The translations under genes and the position numbers were made by a program. Of a DNA stretch of 64,000 nucleotides, positions 34,738 through 45,316 are shown in pieces. How positions within the stretch are numbered: the first letter of the stretch is position 1; each line of letters opens with the position of its first letter. The DNA comes from an uncultured Methanobacteriaceae archaeon. GTDB taxonomy: Archaea; Methanobacteriota; Methanobacteria; Methanobacteriales; Methanobacteriaceae. A model generated the notes under the pieces. It was not told the DNA's origin, searched no databases, and was given only the letters and a program-made list of their open reading frames with translations. The DNA lies in contig CAMYKT010000002.1 in the NCBI GenBank assembly GCA_947259185.1, positions 1-64,000 on the forward strand, given 5' to 3'.

Positions 34738-35175
34738 ATGAAAGGAACTTACTGCTTAATTATTGAAAATAAAAAAGAATGTGACCTTGCTGTAGGTAAA
34801 AAGGGTAATTTTCATTTTGAAAAAGGGTTTTATGTCTATGTAGGATCTGCTCTTAATTCACTACCAGGCCGCATAAAAAGACACCTTTCCTCATCCAAGA
34901 AATTATTTTGGCATGTGGACTACCTTTTAGCTGCACCTCACACCAGAGTAATAGAAGTAGTGTTTGTCAGTAACCCCCATAAGGTGGAGTGTGCTATTGC
35001 CGGTGATATATCCCTGAAATCTAAAGAAATACCCGGATTCGGGTCATCAGATTGTAGGTGTAATTCCCATTTATTTTATTTTGAAGATTTAAAAGAATCA
35101 ATTAAAACCTGTGAAGACTCATTTTTAAAAAATAAGCTGATTACTCAGGATCTATCCCAGTTATCCTTGAAATAA
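34738..35175 (+). CDS. DUF123 / GIY-YIG-like nuclease domain protein
   Basis: The 145-residue protein starts MKGTYCLIIENKKECDLAVG and has GFYVYVGSALNSLPGRIKRHLSS and WHVDYLLA. These are the DUF123 signature of the GIY-YIG superfamily, often fused to or near endonuclease III. The GIY-YIG Tyr pair (FYVYVGSA) and the Arg in RIKRHL are present, so a nuclease activity is possible. No RBS is clear. It is divergent from arsR and stands alone. Confidence 0.85.
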   Translation: MKGTYCLIIENKKECDLAVGKKGNFHFEKGFYVYVGSALNSLPGRIKRHLSSSKKLFWHVDYLLAAPHTRVIEVVFVSNPHKVECAIAGDISLKSKEIPGFGSSDCRCNSHLFYFEDLKESIKTCEDSFLKNKLITQDLSQLSLK

Positions 35176-35245
35176 TAGTAATAGGCCTTAAGTTATCCCT
35201 AAAATGTAAAAATAGTTTTAAAATTTAAATTAAGAATAATAATCC

Positions 35246-36040
35246 TTAAATTTTCTGGAAAAACTCTTCAAATTCCTCATCTTCCATAGGAGTGGGGAGG
35301 ATGAAATCCGAATTTTCATAAATGGCCCGGGAGAGTTCACGATACATCTGGGCCTGGTTAGAATCAGGAAACTTCTCCATCACAGTTTTAGCATCATATT
35401 CACTTTTCTGGACCAGCTGGTTGCGGGGGATAACGCCAATTACTTTGGAGCCAATTTTCCGGGCAAAAAGAGATACCACCTCTTTTTCATTATCCAGACC
35501 TTTACAATTACAAATTATGCCTCCCAGACGGCTTTTTAATTTTTTTATACCTCTGGAAATATTATTAGCTGCATAAAGGGCCATATACTCTCCGGAAGTT
35601 ACGATGTAAACTTCATCAGCGTAGTCTTCCCTTAAAGGAACTGCGAATCCTCCGCAGACCACATCACCCAGTACATCGTAGATGACCACATCCAGGTCTT
35701 CTTCAAAGACCTTTAGCCTCTCCAGAAGGCTCATGGCTACAATAACTCCTCGACCAGCACAGCCCACACCTGGTTCTGGACCACCACTTTCGGTGCACAT
35801 CACCTGGTTAAATCCATTGAATATTACATCATCCCGGTGGGCGTCCCTTTTTTCCTTGATGATGTTTAATATGGTAGGCAGTCGGGAGCCATAGAGGGTA
35901 CGGGTGGTGTCTGCCTTGGGGTCGCATCCTATTACCAGAACCTTTTTATCTTCACTATAGGCCCCGGCGATATTGGATACAATGGTGGATTTACCAATTC
36001 CTCCCTTACCATAAATGGCTATGCGCTTGGTTTTACTCAT
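35246..36040 (-). CDS. cfbC: Ni-sirohydrochlorin a,c-diamide reductive cyclase reductase component
   Basis: The 264-residue NifH-like ATPase has the Walker A GKGGIGKST (11-19), C94 in GVGCAGRGV and C129 in DVLGDVVCGGF. The two Cys bridge a [4Fe-4S] cluster at a dimer interface. In methanogens the group IV NifH homologue CfbC passes electrons to CfbD to cyclise Ni-sirohydrochlorin diamide on the path to coenzyme F430. No cfbD is in the window. It overlaps the upstream CBS gene by 8 bases. Confidence in CfbC over another NifH group is high for a methanogen without a nif cluster here. Confidence 0.85.
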   Translation of the reverse strand: MSKTKRIAIYGKGGIGKSTIVSNIAGAYSEDKKVLVIGCDPKADTTRTLYGSRLPTILNIIKEKRDAHRDDVIFNGFNQVMCTESGGPEPGVGCAGRGVIVAMSLLERLKVFEEDLDVVIYDVLGDVVCGGFAVPLREDYADEVYIVTSGEYMALYAANNISRGIKKLKSRLGGIICNCKGLDNEKEVVSLFARKIGSKVIGVIPRNQLVQKSEYDAKTVMEKFPDSNQAQMYRELSRAIYENSDFILPTPMEDEEFEEFFQKI

Positions 36041-36515
36041 TAGATTTCACCATAGCACCGATTATATCCCCCCGGGTGAGAATACCCACCAGTTTATCTT
36101 CTTCATCTACCACCGGAAGACGGTTAACTTTGTGTTGATCCATGAGTTCTGCCGCATCAGAAATGGATTTATCCGGAGTGATGGTGACCACTTTCATGGT
36201 CATGATGGATGAGACCTTTTCCACCGCAGCTTTATTAATTCCCGCTGCTATCTCATCAAATTCGTACTTCATGCGCACTGGTAATTCGATTAAATCCAGT
36301 GGTGCAGGTAAGATAAGATTTAAATTAGGAGAATGGACTTCTAAAAGCCGCATAATATCTCCTTCACTGAGGATACCCACAACTTTTCGGTTATCATCCA
36401 CTACCGGGGCCCCACTAATCTTGTGATCCCTTAAAATTTTAGAAACTTCACTAATCTTATCTGCCTCTTTAAAGGTTATTACCTCTTTTTGCATGGCATC
36501 TTGAATTTCTATCAA
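36033..36515 (-). CDS. CBS domain pair protein
   Basis: The 160-residue protein consists of two CBS domains: MQKEVITFKEADKISEVSKIL...GAPVVDDNRKVVGILSEGDIMRLL and SIMTMKVVTITPDKSISDAAELM...LPVVDEEDKLVGILTRGDIIGAM. CBS pairs bind adenine nucleotides or S-adenosylmethionine. It overlaps cfbC by 8 bases and is translated first, so it may regulate or be tied to F430 synthesis; this is inference from position. Confidence 0.9.
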   Translation of the reverse strand: MIEIQDAMQKEVITFKEADKISEVSKILRDHKISGAPVVDDNRKVVGILSEGDIMRLLEVHSPNLNLILPAPLDLIELPVRMKYEFDEIAAGINKAAVEKVSSIMTMKVVTITPDKSISDAAELMDQHKVNRLPVVDEEDKLVGILTRGDIIGAMVKSNE

Positions 36516-36647
36516 TTCATCAACTCCTTTTTAGATGGGATTTTATAATCAAAGTAATTTTCAACATGAAATAATTATTCTTTTTGCTTTAAATAAGTAT
36601 AATGTTTAATTAATTTAATTTTTCTAATAAAAAAATATAGATTGGTG

Positions 36648-37829
36648 TTATCTTTTAACTTTTTTATAAACAAGATCACCCGGACGTACCTTTTCATCCA
36701 CCTTTAAGCCTGCATTTTCTCCTTTTATAGCTTTGGTAATATTAGCTCCCTCTATCTGCATGGATTCCACCTTTTGTTTCACAGATCCGGTGGTGGGGCC
36801 CTGGATAATAAGCTCATCTCCTAATTTTAGATCAGCCCATAGTCTTACTTCTGCTGCTTTTACCTGGGAGAAATAATTAACCACTTCACCTATATCTTTT
36901 TTTATATAGGGCGACTGGTTATAGGGACTATCCTGCAGGGGTTTTTGGAAGTAGAAACCCTGATCAAAGCCCCGGTTAAATACATTTTTTAAATCATCTA
37001 ACCATTGGCTTTTAAAGGACCATCCGGTATGATAAGTATTAATAGCTTCCTGGTAAACCCGGGTGACTTCCCCTACATAATCTGCACTTCTAGCCCGGCC
37101 CTCTATCTTAAAAGCAGTTACCCCTGATTCCATTAACTCCGGTATGTATTCAATCATACACATGTCCCGTGGACTCAAAAAATGAGCCATATTATCCTCT
37201 TTTTCTAAAATAAGTTTACTTCCATCTTCACATTCCATTTTCCATGCTTTACGGCAGGGCTGCAGACATTCCCCGCAGTTGGCATTTTTCTGGTATAGAT
37301 AGCTACTCAAAAAACAGCGACCAGATAGGGCCATACACTGAGCCCCGTGAATGAATACTTCTATTTCCAGGGGGGATTTGCTACTTATTTGTTTTATTTC
37401 CTCCAGGGATAGTTCCCGGGATAGGATAACCCTTTTTACCCCCAGTTTTTTTAAGGTGTGCAGGGTGCGGGTATTGGATGCATTGCCCTGAACTGAATAG
37501 TGGGCCTCCAGGTGGTGATCCCGGATTAGTTCCAGTGCCCCCAGGTCAGATACAATAAGAGCATCCGCCCCGGATTCAACCACTAACGGCAACATTTTCT
37601 CCAGAGCGTCCAAATCCTGGTTTCTCATCATGGTATTGGTGCACACATAGAGCCGGGATTCATGGTTATGGGCCATATTAACGGCTTTTTCAAGTTCACT
37701 TAGAGAAAAGTTGGTGCTATGGGCCCTCATATTGAAGCCCTGTATACCAATATAAACCGAATCAGCCCCATTTTTAAGGGCGGAAGCAAGGGATGTGAAG
37801 TTACCTGCAGGAGATAATAGTTCCACCAT
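36648..37829 (-). CDS. U32 family peptidase-like protein
   Basis: The 393-residue protein starts [21 protein letters not shown] and has the U32 core [18 protein letters not shown] followed by [12 protein letters not shown], with Cys at about 168, 175, 188 and 191 (numbered from the upstream ATG). These Cys are thought to bind an Fe-S cluster in U32 proteins that act in tRNA/rRNA or ubiquinone hydroxylation. Peptidase activity is uncertain. I chose ATG 37829 because a TATAAAAT box lies about 23 bases upstream, fitting a leaderless transcript; an ATG three codons earlier is possible. Confidence 0.85.
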   Translation of the reverse strand: MVELLSPAGNFTSLASALKNGADSVYIGIQGFNMRAHSTNFSLSELEKAVNMAHNHESRLYVCTNTMMRNQDLDALEKMLPLVVESGADALIVSDLGALELIRDHHLEAHYSVQGNASNTRTLHTLKKLGVKRVILSRELSLEEIKQISSKSPLEIEVFIHGAQCMALSGRCFLSSYLYQKNANCGECLQPCRKAWKMECEDGSKLILEKEDNMAHFLSPRDMCMIEYIPELMESGVTAFKIEGRARSADYVGEVTRVYQEAINTYHTGWSFKSQWLDDLKNVFNRGFDQGFYFQKPLQDSPYNQSPYIKKDIGEVVNYFSQVKAAEVRLWADLKLGDELIIQGPTTGSVKQKVESMQIEGANITKAIKGENAGLKVDEKVRPGDLVYKKVKR

Positions 37830-37881
37830 ATTAACCATTTTATTTAGATTTTATAAAAAATAAGATTTGAAAAATAATTAT

Positions 37882-39279
37882 TTAACAGCGGCAGGATTCA
37901 TAGAGTTCCAGGTCCCGGGGAAGTTCGGTAGGGTATTCCCCATCCAGACATCCAGTACATAACTGGTCCTTTCCAATGCCAATACATTTAATTAAGGATT
38001 CCAGGGAAAGGTATCCCAATGAATCCACTCCCAGTGACTCTTTAATTTCTTGAACCGAATTATTTGCAGCAATTAATTCTTTTTTAGTGGCCATAGCTAC
38101 CCCATAGTAACAGGGTGAGATTATAGGCGGGCACCCTATTCTCAGGTGAATTTCCTTTACTCCGGTTTGCTTTAGTACATCAATTAATGACTTGGAGGTG
38201 GTTCCCCTTACTATACTGTCATCTAAAAGTACAATGCTTTTGCCTTCCAGTTCAGAGATTATAGGGTTCATCTTGAGTTTTACCGAGGTTTCCCTTTCAC
38301 CCTGGGTGGGCATGATAAATGTTCTCCCAATGTAACGGTTTTTGATTAGTCCTTCACCATAGGGTAGTCCTGAAGCCCGGGAATATCCTATAGCAGCGGT
38401 GATTGCAGAATCCGGTACCGGCATCACCACATCGGCATTGGCCGGGAACTCCTGATGCAGGGCTTTACCTATATTCAAGCGCACCTGGTAAACATCTCTT
38501 TGGTCTATGATGCTGTCTGGTCGGGCAAAGTATACATATTCAAACATGCAGTGGGCCCTTTTAATCCCGGAGGTGTCCATTTTATAACTGGTGATTTTAT
38601 CATTGAGCAGTATGATTTCACCAGGTTCCACATCCCGTAGTAGTTTAGCCCCAATAACATCAAAGGCCACTGTTTCTGAGGCCACCATATTGATATCCCC
38701 TTTCTGGCCCAGGGCCAGTGGTTTCATACCCCGGGGGTCCCGGACCACGTAAAGGTCACTGTTAACCAGTACCACCATGGAATAAGATCCAATCAGTTGC
38801 CGGGTGACGGCCTTTATACATTCAATCATGTCCTGATTTTTGATGTATTCCCGGCTTAGCATATGGCAGATGACTTCCGAATCTGTGGTGGATCTGAATT
38901 GGTGGCCCTGGGCCTTTAATTCCTGGCGGAGTTCCATGGAATTAATTATGTCACCATTATGTGCTATGGCGATATTTCCGCCCTGGAACTCACTAAAAAA
39001 AGGTTGTGAATTTTCCAGAAGTGAGCTGCCAGTGGTGGAATACCTCACATGGCCAATACCCACATGGCCTTCTAATTCATCCACTTTTCCATTATTAAAA
39101 ACATCGCAGACCAGACCCATGCCCCGGTAGGTACTTAAATCCTGACCGTTATGGGTGGATATCCCTGCAGATTCCTGACCTCGGTGCTGTAGAGCATAGA
39201 GACCGAAATATATAGGGGAAGCCACGTTTTTTGAATTGTTATGAGAATATATACCTACAATACCACACTTATCTTGCAA
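37882..39279 (-). CDS. purF: Amidophosphoribosyltransferase
   Basis: The 465-residue protein begins [12 protein letters not shown], so a four-residue propeptide is removed to expose the N-terminal Cys nucleophile of the glutaminase domain. It has [22 protein letters not shown] and the PRPP loop [14 protein letters not shown]-terminal Cys ([12 protein letters not shown] and CTGCLDG) match the [4Fe-4S] ligands of the Bacillus enzyme. It catalyses the first step of purine synthesis. Length is normal. Confidence 0.95.
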   Translation of the reverse strand: MQDKCGIVGIYSHNNSKNVASPIYFGLYALQHRGQESAGISTHNGQDLSTYRGMGLVCDVFNNGKVDELEGHVGIGHVRYSTTGSSLLENSQPFFSEFQGGNIAIAHNGDIINSMELRQELKAQGHQFRSTTDSEVICHMLSREYIKNQDMIECIKAVTRQLIGSYSMVVLVNSDLYVVRDPRGMKPLALGQKGDINMVASETVAFDVIGAKLLRDVEPGEIILLNDKITSYKMDTSGIKRAHCMFEYVYFARPDSIIDQRDVYQVRLNIGKALHQEFPANADVVMPVPDSAITAAIGYSRASGLPYGEGLIKNRYIGRTFIMPTQGERETSVKLKMNPIISELEGKSIVLLDDSIVRGTTSKSLIDVLKQTGVKEIHLRIGCPPIISPCYYGVAMATKKELIAANNSVQEIKESLGVDSLGYLSLESLIKCIGIGKDQLCTGCLDGEYPTELPRDLELYESCRC

Positions 39280-39316
39280 TTTGGATTCTCCCCTAGAATA
39301 TTAATTTAAAATAAGA

Positions 39317-40219
39317 TCATTCCCAAATATTCTGGAATTGATTCTCCAGATTATCATTTTCCTCATCTAAATCGTTTTTTAGTTCTTCAGATTTAGGATC
39401 CATGAAAATAAGGGCGGTTCTAATAACCTTGAGCCATTCTATGGCCTTATCCTTAGACCGGGCACTTATGGAGCCCTGTCCTACTATAATATTATCTGGT
39501 TTAAATTGATTAGTTGCAAAAGTAATATGTTCTAAATCTTTTAAATCTTCATCAAAAGCTTCTCTCCAAAGCTTTATAATAGAAAAAACTTCAAATAAAT
39601 CTTTATTCAAAATACCAGTGTATTGAGACTCTAACTGGTTGTAATCTGCTTTAATATTTTCCAGTTCAATTTTAAGTTTATCAGATTCCTGTAGAAGTTC
39701 CTCATTAGAGATAGAAAATTCTTCCATTTTATCTAATAGAGCCTGGTTTTCATTAAGTAGATTATTATTCTCTCGTGATAATTCCTGCATTTTTTGGTGA
39801 GATTCCATGAATTGGTCTTCCAGTTCCCGGAAATCTCTAATATTAGCAATAGATAACAAACCCGCCCTAATGATGGCATTTTTAATTTCCTCTGAAATTA
39901 TCCCTGGATCGATGTACTCTACATCATGCCCATAAGGAAATTTCATCCTTTCCAGGTGTCCTACTTCGTCTTTAAGGGATTTTTGAAATTTTTCAGCCAG
40001 ATCTCTTCCAGGACCATCCACATCAGTGGCAATTAATACCACATCAGCTCCTTGAACCGCCTTACGGGCAATATCAATGCTGGTGGTGGGGATGATGGAA
40101 GAGATAGTAATGTGATACTCAGCGCCTAGTGCCACGTCCTGCATGGCCCGTGAAACACTTTCCACATCAGAAGCGCCTTCCACAATTATTCTCACATCAA
40201 TAGGGCTTTTATTATCCAT
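39317..40219 (-). CDS. Toprim domain protein with central coiled coil
   Basis: The 300-residue protein has an N-terminal Toprim domain: catalytic Glu in IIVEGASDVESV (E14) and DVVLIATDVDGPGRD with D66 and D68. A coiled coil (~130-215) and a C-terminal helical region follow. Toprim domains occur in primases, topoisomerases and RNase M5-type nucleases. It is not archaeal DnaG, which lacks this architecture. It starts immediately after the L37e stop codon (0 bases), so it is cotranscribed with rpl37e and perhaps lsm; an RNA or ribosome-linked role is inferred. Confidence 0.8.
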   Translation of the reverse strand: MDNKSPIDVRIIVEGASDVESVSRAMQDVALGAEYHITISSIIPTTSIDIARKAVQGADVVLIATDVDGPGRDLAEKFQKSLKDEVGHLERMKFPYGHDVEYIDPGIISEEIKNAIIRAGLLSIANIRDFRELEDQFMESHQKMQELSRENNNLLNENQALLDKMEEFSISNEELLQESDKLKIELENIKADYNQLESQYTGILNKDLFEVFSIIKLWREAFDEDLKDLEHITFATNQFKPDNIIVGQGSISARSKDKAIEWLKVIRTALIFMDPKSEELKNDLDEENDNLENQFQNIWE

Positions 40220-40402
40220 CTATTTCAACCTTTGACCGGATATCTTTTTGTTTTGCCAGCTGTATCTCCTTACTCTTTTGGATTTACCAAAACCACAGGA
40301 AGCACAAACTTTTCGGCGAACATGATAAGCGTTTCTACCACACCTTCGACATCGAATGTGGGTCTTTTTATTTCTTTTACCAAATGAGGGTGTACCTTTC
40401 AT
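40220..40402 (-). CDS. rpl37e: 50S ribosomal protein L37e
   Basis: The 60-residue basic protein is a complete L37e with a Cys4 zinc ribbon (C18-x2-C21...C33-x2-C36), [13 protein letters not shown] and a [15 protein letters not shown] start. It binds 23S rRNA in archaeal ribosomes. AGGAGG lies before ATG. It lies between the Sm-like gene (128 bases upstream) and the Toprim gene, which abuts its stop. Confidence 0.96.
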   Translation of the reverse strand: MKGTPSFGKRNKKTHIRCRRCGRNAYHVRRKVCASCGFGKSKRVRRYSWQNKKISGQRLK

Positions 40403-40530
40403 TATTAAATCCTCCTAAAAAAAGATGAAAATTTTAATAGAATATAAATTAATCCAATAAATAGTATAATTACTTAATATTAAAATAATTTATTATTAAA
40501 ATTAACTAATTTCTATTATAAACATTTAGT

Positions 40531-40776
<246 letters not shown>

Positions 40777-41339
40777 CTATCCTATAACTTCAATGTTGGC
40801 TGGATTTATATTTAAATGTAACGCTCTTAAGATAAAAAGCTATAACGTGATTCTGCTATTGATTTAGAAATACGTATAGTTATATCATTAGAAAAGAATG
40901 TTACCATAATATTTTAGCCATGAATTTAATCAACAACACAAGCAAGTTCTATAATCAGACTTGTTATAATGTTCTTTGTAAAATAGAGTATTTAAATCTT
41001 TTTTTAAAAAAGGAGATTATTATTTAAGTTCCTGAAAAATACTGCATTAAAAATTTAAGTCCAGCTAGAATACAAATTAAGTTTTGAATTCCATATTCTG
41101 TAAATCCCTGAATAAATGGAGTTCTAATCTATCCCTTATTTAATTAAAAAGCTCTGAATGATTAAAAATACAAATTTATCATATTATTGCTTTTTTTAGA
41201 TTAATAATTTGGATAGTAGTTATATAAAACTATCCTTTTTATCCTGAGATAGTAATCAGTATTCATCATACCGACTTAAAGGTGAATAATTAAGTAGATA
41301 ATTAATAAGAGAGGGGATTTTTTAAAAAAAGACTTCTTT
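40777..41339. other. Intergenic region without a visible gene
   Basis: The proximal part holds the lsm promoter (TTTAAATA near 40810). The remainder is AT-rich; no reading frame, repeat or RNA structure of note was found beyond a weak CAAGT...ACTTG dyad near 40950. Confidence 0.4.
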
Positions 41340-42062
41340 CTACCGGGATCTTTTATTATGTAAGACATAAATTATGAATGCTATCTGAATTAATAAGACT
41401 ATAAAGGCCAGTGAAGCATCATTCCAACCTAATAAGAAACCACCTTTAAGTGTCCCCACTGCTGAAGATGTGCTCCACGTCAAAGGCCACATGATGAATA
41501 GATTGGAAGTTAAACGAAAGATAATTGCAAATACTATCCCGAAAAGTGCTAAAGTTATAATTTCACTTAAGGGGTAAGTTCCCCAGTGGTAGGCCCCTAA
41601 AGATATTCCTGCTAATAAAATTCCAGGTATAATACCAAATGCCCTGTCAAAACGAAGTTGAAGCCAGGAAAATATAAAAAAAGGCTCCCATAAAATAAGA
41701 CCATTGGTTAAAAAATGGGGAATTAAATTGGCCCCATAAAACGAGTATTGGGTGAGGGCGTAATACAGGAAATATGATGTTATCAGTATGCTTATAACCA
41801 GGCTGGGGATTAAACCATCTTTTTTGATACCCAAATCCTTAATAGATCCATTTTGGCGCCATAAAATCCACCATACCGGAAATATGACCAGGAGCGATGT
41901 AAAAATTAATCCATAGATTGTTTTTAAACCATTTTCTGAGGGTAGATGAACCAGTAAATAATAGCCCCCTCCAATCATTATTAATGCCGTTATTAAAGCT
42001 ACAGCTGTATCTATTGATGGGTTCCATGCAAACCATTTTTTATTTAAGAGTTCTCTAGACAT
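41340..42062 (-). CDS. CPBP-like intramembrane protease relative, possibly inactive
   Basis: The 240-residue protein has about eight hydrophobic helices. Its central part recalls CPBP/Abi intramembrane proteases, with an E followed by PFFIFSWLQLRFDRAFG and, about 20 residues on, GAYHWG. In active members the first motif is EExxxR and this Glu pair and Arg are catalytic or structural. Here the second Glu is Pro and the Arg position is not kept, so activity is doubtful. It could be a transporter or inactive relative. It stands alone. Confidence 0.55.
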   Translation of the reverse strand: MSRELLNKKWFAWNPSIDTAVALITALIMIGGGYYLLVHLPSENGLKTIYGLIFTSLLVIFPVWWILWRQNGSIKDLGIKKDGLIPSLVISILITSYFLYYALTQYSFYGANLIPHFLTNGLILWEPFFIFSWLQLRFDRAFGIIPGILLAGISLGAYHWGTYPLSEIITLALFGIVFAIIFRLTSNLFIMWPLTWSTSSAVGTLKGGFLLGWNDASLAFIVLLIQIAFIIYVLHNKRSR

Positions 42063-42275
42063 ATAATAAATCTCCCCAATATTATAAAACTTAATATTTT
42101 ATTTACATTAGTCCTATTTAATACACTTAGTAATATTCACACCAAGAAGGTTAATATTTATTAGGTGAGGGACTTTCGAAATGATTATTAAATAATAAAA
42201 ATATAAGATATTTATATAAAATGAAGTTTCTGGGTACTTAAAAAAAGAAAAAGGAACTGATAATCCAGATAAATT

Positions 42276-42327
42276 AGATGGTGGTCTTTTTTTAAAAAAA
42301 GTTAGTATTAATTGCCAGACCCCATCT
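42276..42327 (+). promoter_or_regulatory. Long hairpin upstream of the PUA protein gene
   Basis: AGATGGTGGTCT (42276-42287) pairs with AGACCCCATCT (42317-42327) with one bulged base. The loop contains a T7A7 palindrome. It ends 34 bases before the TTG start. It may be a structured leader or an upstream terminator. Confidence 0.4.
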
Positions 42328-42361
42328 AAAAAACTGATTTATATTTATTAAAGGTGTTTAT

Positions 42362-42835
42362 TTGAAAGTTAAAAAAAGATATTATCTCCAGAAGAAAAAA
42401 TTAAAAGGTATAAAAAAGGAATTAGGTGATTATTCTGTCTTAATTCCATCTAAAGCTAAAGTAGAGCTTTTAGAAACAGAAGAATGTCCAGTTATCCTGG
42501 TGGATGGCCAGCCCCTGGTTATGATGCTGGATGATCATCCCTTCCCTACCCTAAAAGGGGCCCTAACCATGGATTTGGATTTTAATTACGTGGTGGTGGA
42601 TATGGGGGCAGTGAAATTCATGGCCAATGGTGCAGATGTCATGAGTCCTGGTGTGGTGGATGCTGATCCCGATATAAAAGAAGGGGACACCGTGGTTATT
42701 GTGGATGAAACCCATAAAAAACCGCTGGCCATAGGCAGTAGTATAATAACCGGAAAAGAGATGGTAGAAAACACTAAAGGAAAAGCAGTAAAAACCATCC
42801 ATTTTATTGGGGATAAAATATGGGAATTGGAATAA
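42362..42835 (+). CDS. PUA domain RNA-binding protein (MCT-1/Tma20-like)
   Basis: The 157-residue protein has a basic start ([20 protein letters not shown]) and a C-terminal PUA domain: [33 protein letters not shown] and [15 protein letters not shown]. This matches the archaeal DUF1947-PUA protein related to MCT-1 and Tma20, which act in translation re-initiation in eukaryotes. The start is TTG at 42362, with AAAGGTG about 6 bases upstream. It lies 17 bases before arfB. Confidence 0.88.
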   Translation: MKVKKRYYLQKKKLKGIKKELGDYSVLIPSKAKVELLETEECPVILVDGQPLVMMLDDHPFPTLKGALTMDLDFNYVVVDMGAVKFMANGADVMSPGVVDADPDIKEGDTVVIVDETHKKPLAIGSSIITGKEMVENTKGKAVKTIHFIGDKIWELE

Positions 42836-42852
42836 TAAAGGTTGTATGAAAA

Positions 42853-43560
42853 ATGGTGAAACTACGCTGGGAAGCAGGTAATGTTCTATCACCCCAGGTG
42901 CATCAAATCGGAATTTTAGCACTGGGTTCCCATCTGGAAAACCATGGCCCCGCCCTACCCATTGATACTGATGCTAAAATCGCCTCCTACATTGCCCTGG
43001 AGGCATCGCTATTAACCGGTGCTAAATTTTTAGGTGTTTTATATGCTGCTGCTGAATTCCCCTATATACCCCATGGAATCCATATAGAGGCAAAAGAACT
43101 GGTAAATCAAAGATTGAAGCCCACTTTAAAATCCGCGAAAAAGTGCCTCAACTTAAAGCAGGTGGTCCTGGTTAATGGGCATGGAGGTAATGTCCCTATT
43201 TGCGACTTTATAGAGGAACTAGAAGAAGAATTAGATCTGGAAATAGTTTTTAACAACCGTATGGTTGAAATAGAAGGCCCTCATGCTGGTTCGGGAGAAC
43301 TATCTGTTGGTACTATTTTAGGAATAACCAGTACCTCAAAATTAAAGGATAGCTTTAATCTGGATGATTACCCGGAAGTGGGAATGTGTGGTTTTAAAAA
43401 AGCCAGACAAGAAGATGAAGGAATAGATGAAGGGGCCCGGGAAGTGGAAAAGGAAGGAATCTACGTGGACCCTATATTAGGCCAATCCCTGCTGGATAAA
43501 GCTATAAAAGATATAATAAAAGATGTTAAAAAACTTTTAGAAGAAGAAGAGGGTATGTAA
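42853..43560 (+). CDS. arfB: FAPy deformylase (ArfB), creatininase family
   Basis: The 235-residue protein has the creatininase-family metal site: [43 protein letters not shown] and [13 protein letters not shown]. Within methanogens this matches ArfB, which deformylates the FAPy ribotide made by ArfA in archaeal riboflavin and F420 synthesis. Metal ligands (Glu, His, Asp, His, Glu) are in place. It follows the PUA gene by 17 bases in a likely two-gene operon. Confidence 0.85.
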   Translation: MVKLRWEAGNVLSPQVHQIGILALGSHLENHGPALPIDTDAKIASYIALEASLLTGAKFLGVLYAAAEFPYIPHGIHIEAKELVNQRLKPTLKSAKKCLNLKQVVLVNGHGGNVPICDFIEELEEELDLEIVFNNRMVEIEGPHAGSGELSVGTILGITSTSKLKDSFNLDDYPEVGMCGFKKARQEDEGIDEGAREVEKEGIYVDPILGQSLLDKAIKDIIKDVKKLLEEEEGM

Positions 43561-43628
43561 TAAGAAATAATATACTTTAATAAAAGTAAGCTCTTTTTTA
43601 ATTAAGGAATAAACTCGATTATAATAAT

Positions 43629-43701
43629 AATGGTAGGAGGTGATAAGATTTGGACACCTTTAAAACCTTCTACCATTAAGAGGAGGTTAAACCCCCCCTC
43701 T
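43629..43701 (+). other. Paired hairpins with an embedded nine-codon frame
   Basis: AATGGTAGGAGGT (43629-43641) pairs along its full length with ACCTTCTACCATT (43665-43677), with one G-U pair. A second stem AGAGGAGG/CCCCCTCT follows at 43679-43701. The first stem contains a strong GGAGGTGAT site, and 43650-43679 reads TTG-GAC-ACC-TTT-AAA-ACC-TTC-TAC-CAT-TAA. Opening the stem would expose the site. No gene follows on this strand within reach. It may be a terminator pair, a small RNA or a tiny gene. Confidence 0.45.
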
Positions 43702-43872
43702 ATAATAGTCATTTATTTTCTACTTTTATAAATGATTGGTTTTTAGAAATTATGTTACTTAAATCCTGATTTTTATTTAAGAAAAAAAGGAAATTTTTGT
43801 ATCCTTACTTTTTTAAATTCGCCTTTTTTAAAGGGATACCAGATCACAGTAAAATCAAAATACCCCTTTAAA

Positions 43873-45273
43873 TTATATATTAGAAGATCTGGTTCTTTTT
43901 AATGCCTTAATATACCTTCTAGTCCATAAATGAGTGATACTACTCCCTACCAGGTTACCAATCACTATACCCCACCATACACCAGAGGGTCCCCAACCCC
44001 AAACTATGGCCAGTAAATATGCTATAATGATTATGCAGACCAGTTCCCGGAATAAAGTCATAACAAGAGAGGTTATTCCCTTTCCAATGGCCTGGAAGAT
44101 GGAAGATGACATGATACCCAGGGGTAGCAATAGATAGAAGAAACACATTACCTGGAGGAATAGGGCTATGGTAGGTGCCAGATAGGATGTTTCGGGAGAG
44201 TAAGCAAATATCCGGGCCATGTAAGGGGCAAATATGTAGGTTATCACTCCCAGTAAGAGGGCCACTTTAATACTGAGCTTAACTGAATACAGGTGGGATA
44301 TGGAAAGTTTATCAAACATTCGGGCGCCGTAAGCTGCACCGGCAACGGTAATAAGAGCGGTTCCTATACCTGCTGACGGGATGATGGCCACCATAACCAC
44401 CCTCCATCCGGCAGTGTAAATAGCCACCGCATCAGTTCCCCCAGTTATAACCAGAATTCCATTAAGTATACCCATTAAAAGGGCAATTACCAGGGTTTCA
44501 GCACTGGCAGGTAACCCCACCAGCAGAATATTTTTAAGGACTTTTTTACTGGGTTGGAAGTCCCGCCTGGAAAAAGATACATAGGTATCTCTTTTTAAAA
44601 GAAGCCAGTAGATAATAACAGCAGACACCAGGGCAGATGATATCACCGTGGCCCATGCTGCACCGGCAATGCCCCAACCCGCCCAGTAAATGAGTATGGG
44701 ATCCAGGACCATGTTGATTATAGCTGAAGCAGCCATGGCATACATGGCCCTTTTAACATCACCTTCTGCCCGCAGGATTCCCGAGGATACTCCGGTAAAT
44801 ATTAGGAAGATGGTACCGGCAAAGATTATTTGACCGTAGTCCACTGCCAGGGATAATGATTCCCCTGCCCCCAGGGCCAGTAAAATATCAGGGAGAAATA
44901 AAAGTAAAGGAATGGTTAAGGCCAGCGATACACCCACTGAGATTAATATAGAGTGTATGGCTGCATTATCTGCACCTTTTTTATTTTTAGACCCGATATA
45001 TCGGGCTATTGATGAAGATGCCCCTGCTCCCAAACCATTACTTAGACCTATCAGAATCATGAAAACCGGGCTGATGAATCCCAAAGCTGCCAGAGCATTT
45101 GAACCTAAACCAGCAACCCATATACTGTCCACCAGGTTGTAAACCATCATCAAAACCATAGCAATGATCATTGGCCCGGATAATTTACGAATGGCTTTTT
45201 CAGGATCTCCTGTAATAAGAGATACTCTTTTTTTTGCCCCCTCTTTAGGGGATGAGTTGGAATCAGAATGCAT
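43873..45273 (-). CDS. MATE family efflux transporter
   Basis: The 466-residue protein has about twelve helices in two homologous halves. It has MATE motifs such as [28 protein letters not shown] and [19 protein letters not shown], and in the second half [17 protein letters not shown]. It exports cationic or lipophilic compounds using sodium or protons. It lies 44 bases downstream of a MarR gene on the same strand, so it is probably regulated by it. AGGGG lies before the ATG. Confidence 0.93.
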   Translation of the reverse strand: MHSDSNSSPKEGAKKRVSLITGDPEKAIRKLSGPMIIAMVLMMVYNLVDSIWVAGLGSNALAALGFISPVFMILIGLSNGLGAGASSSIARYIGSKNKKGADNAAIHSILISVGVSLALTIPLLLFLPDILLALGAGESLSLAVDYGQIIFAGTIFLIFTGVSSGILRAEGDVKRAMYAMAASAIINMVLDPILIYWAGWGIAGAAWATVISSALVSAVIIYWLLLKRDTYVSFSRRDFQPSKKVLKNILLVGLPASAETLVIALLMGILNGILVITGGTDAVAIYTAGWRVVMVAIIPSAGIGTALITVAGAAYGARMFDKLSISHLYSVKLSIKVALLLGVITYIFAPYMARIFAYSPETSYLAPTIALFLQVMCFFYLLLPLGIMSSSIFQAIGKGITSLVMTLFRELVCIIIIAYLLAIVWGWGPSGVWWGIVIGNLVGSSITHLWTRRYIKALKRTRSSNI

Positions 45274-45316
45274 TAAGTTCAGCCCCTTTTATTACAAATA
45301 TATTCATAATCATGAT

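Noticed and set aside
35246..36040. Nitrogenase reductase NifH
   Set aside because: No nifD, nifK or other nif genes are near; sequence and host fit the F430 enzyme CfbC better.
36648..37838. True secreted collagenase
   Set aside because: There is no signal peptide, and the Cys set matches Fe-S-binding U32 proteins of RNA modification rather than an exported protease.
39317..40219. DnaG primase
   Set aside because: The Toprim domain alone is not enough; archaeal DnaG has a different N-terminal region and length, and this protein has a long coiled coil.
40900..41000. Regulatory dyad CAAGT...ACTTG
   Set aside because: Only five base pairs with a long spacer; expected by chance in AT-rich DNA.
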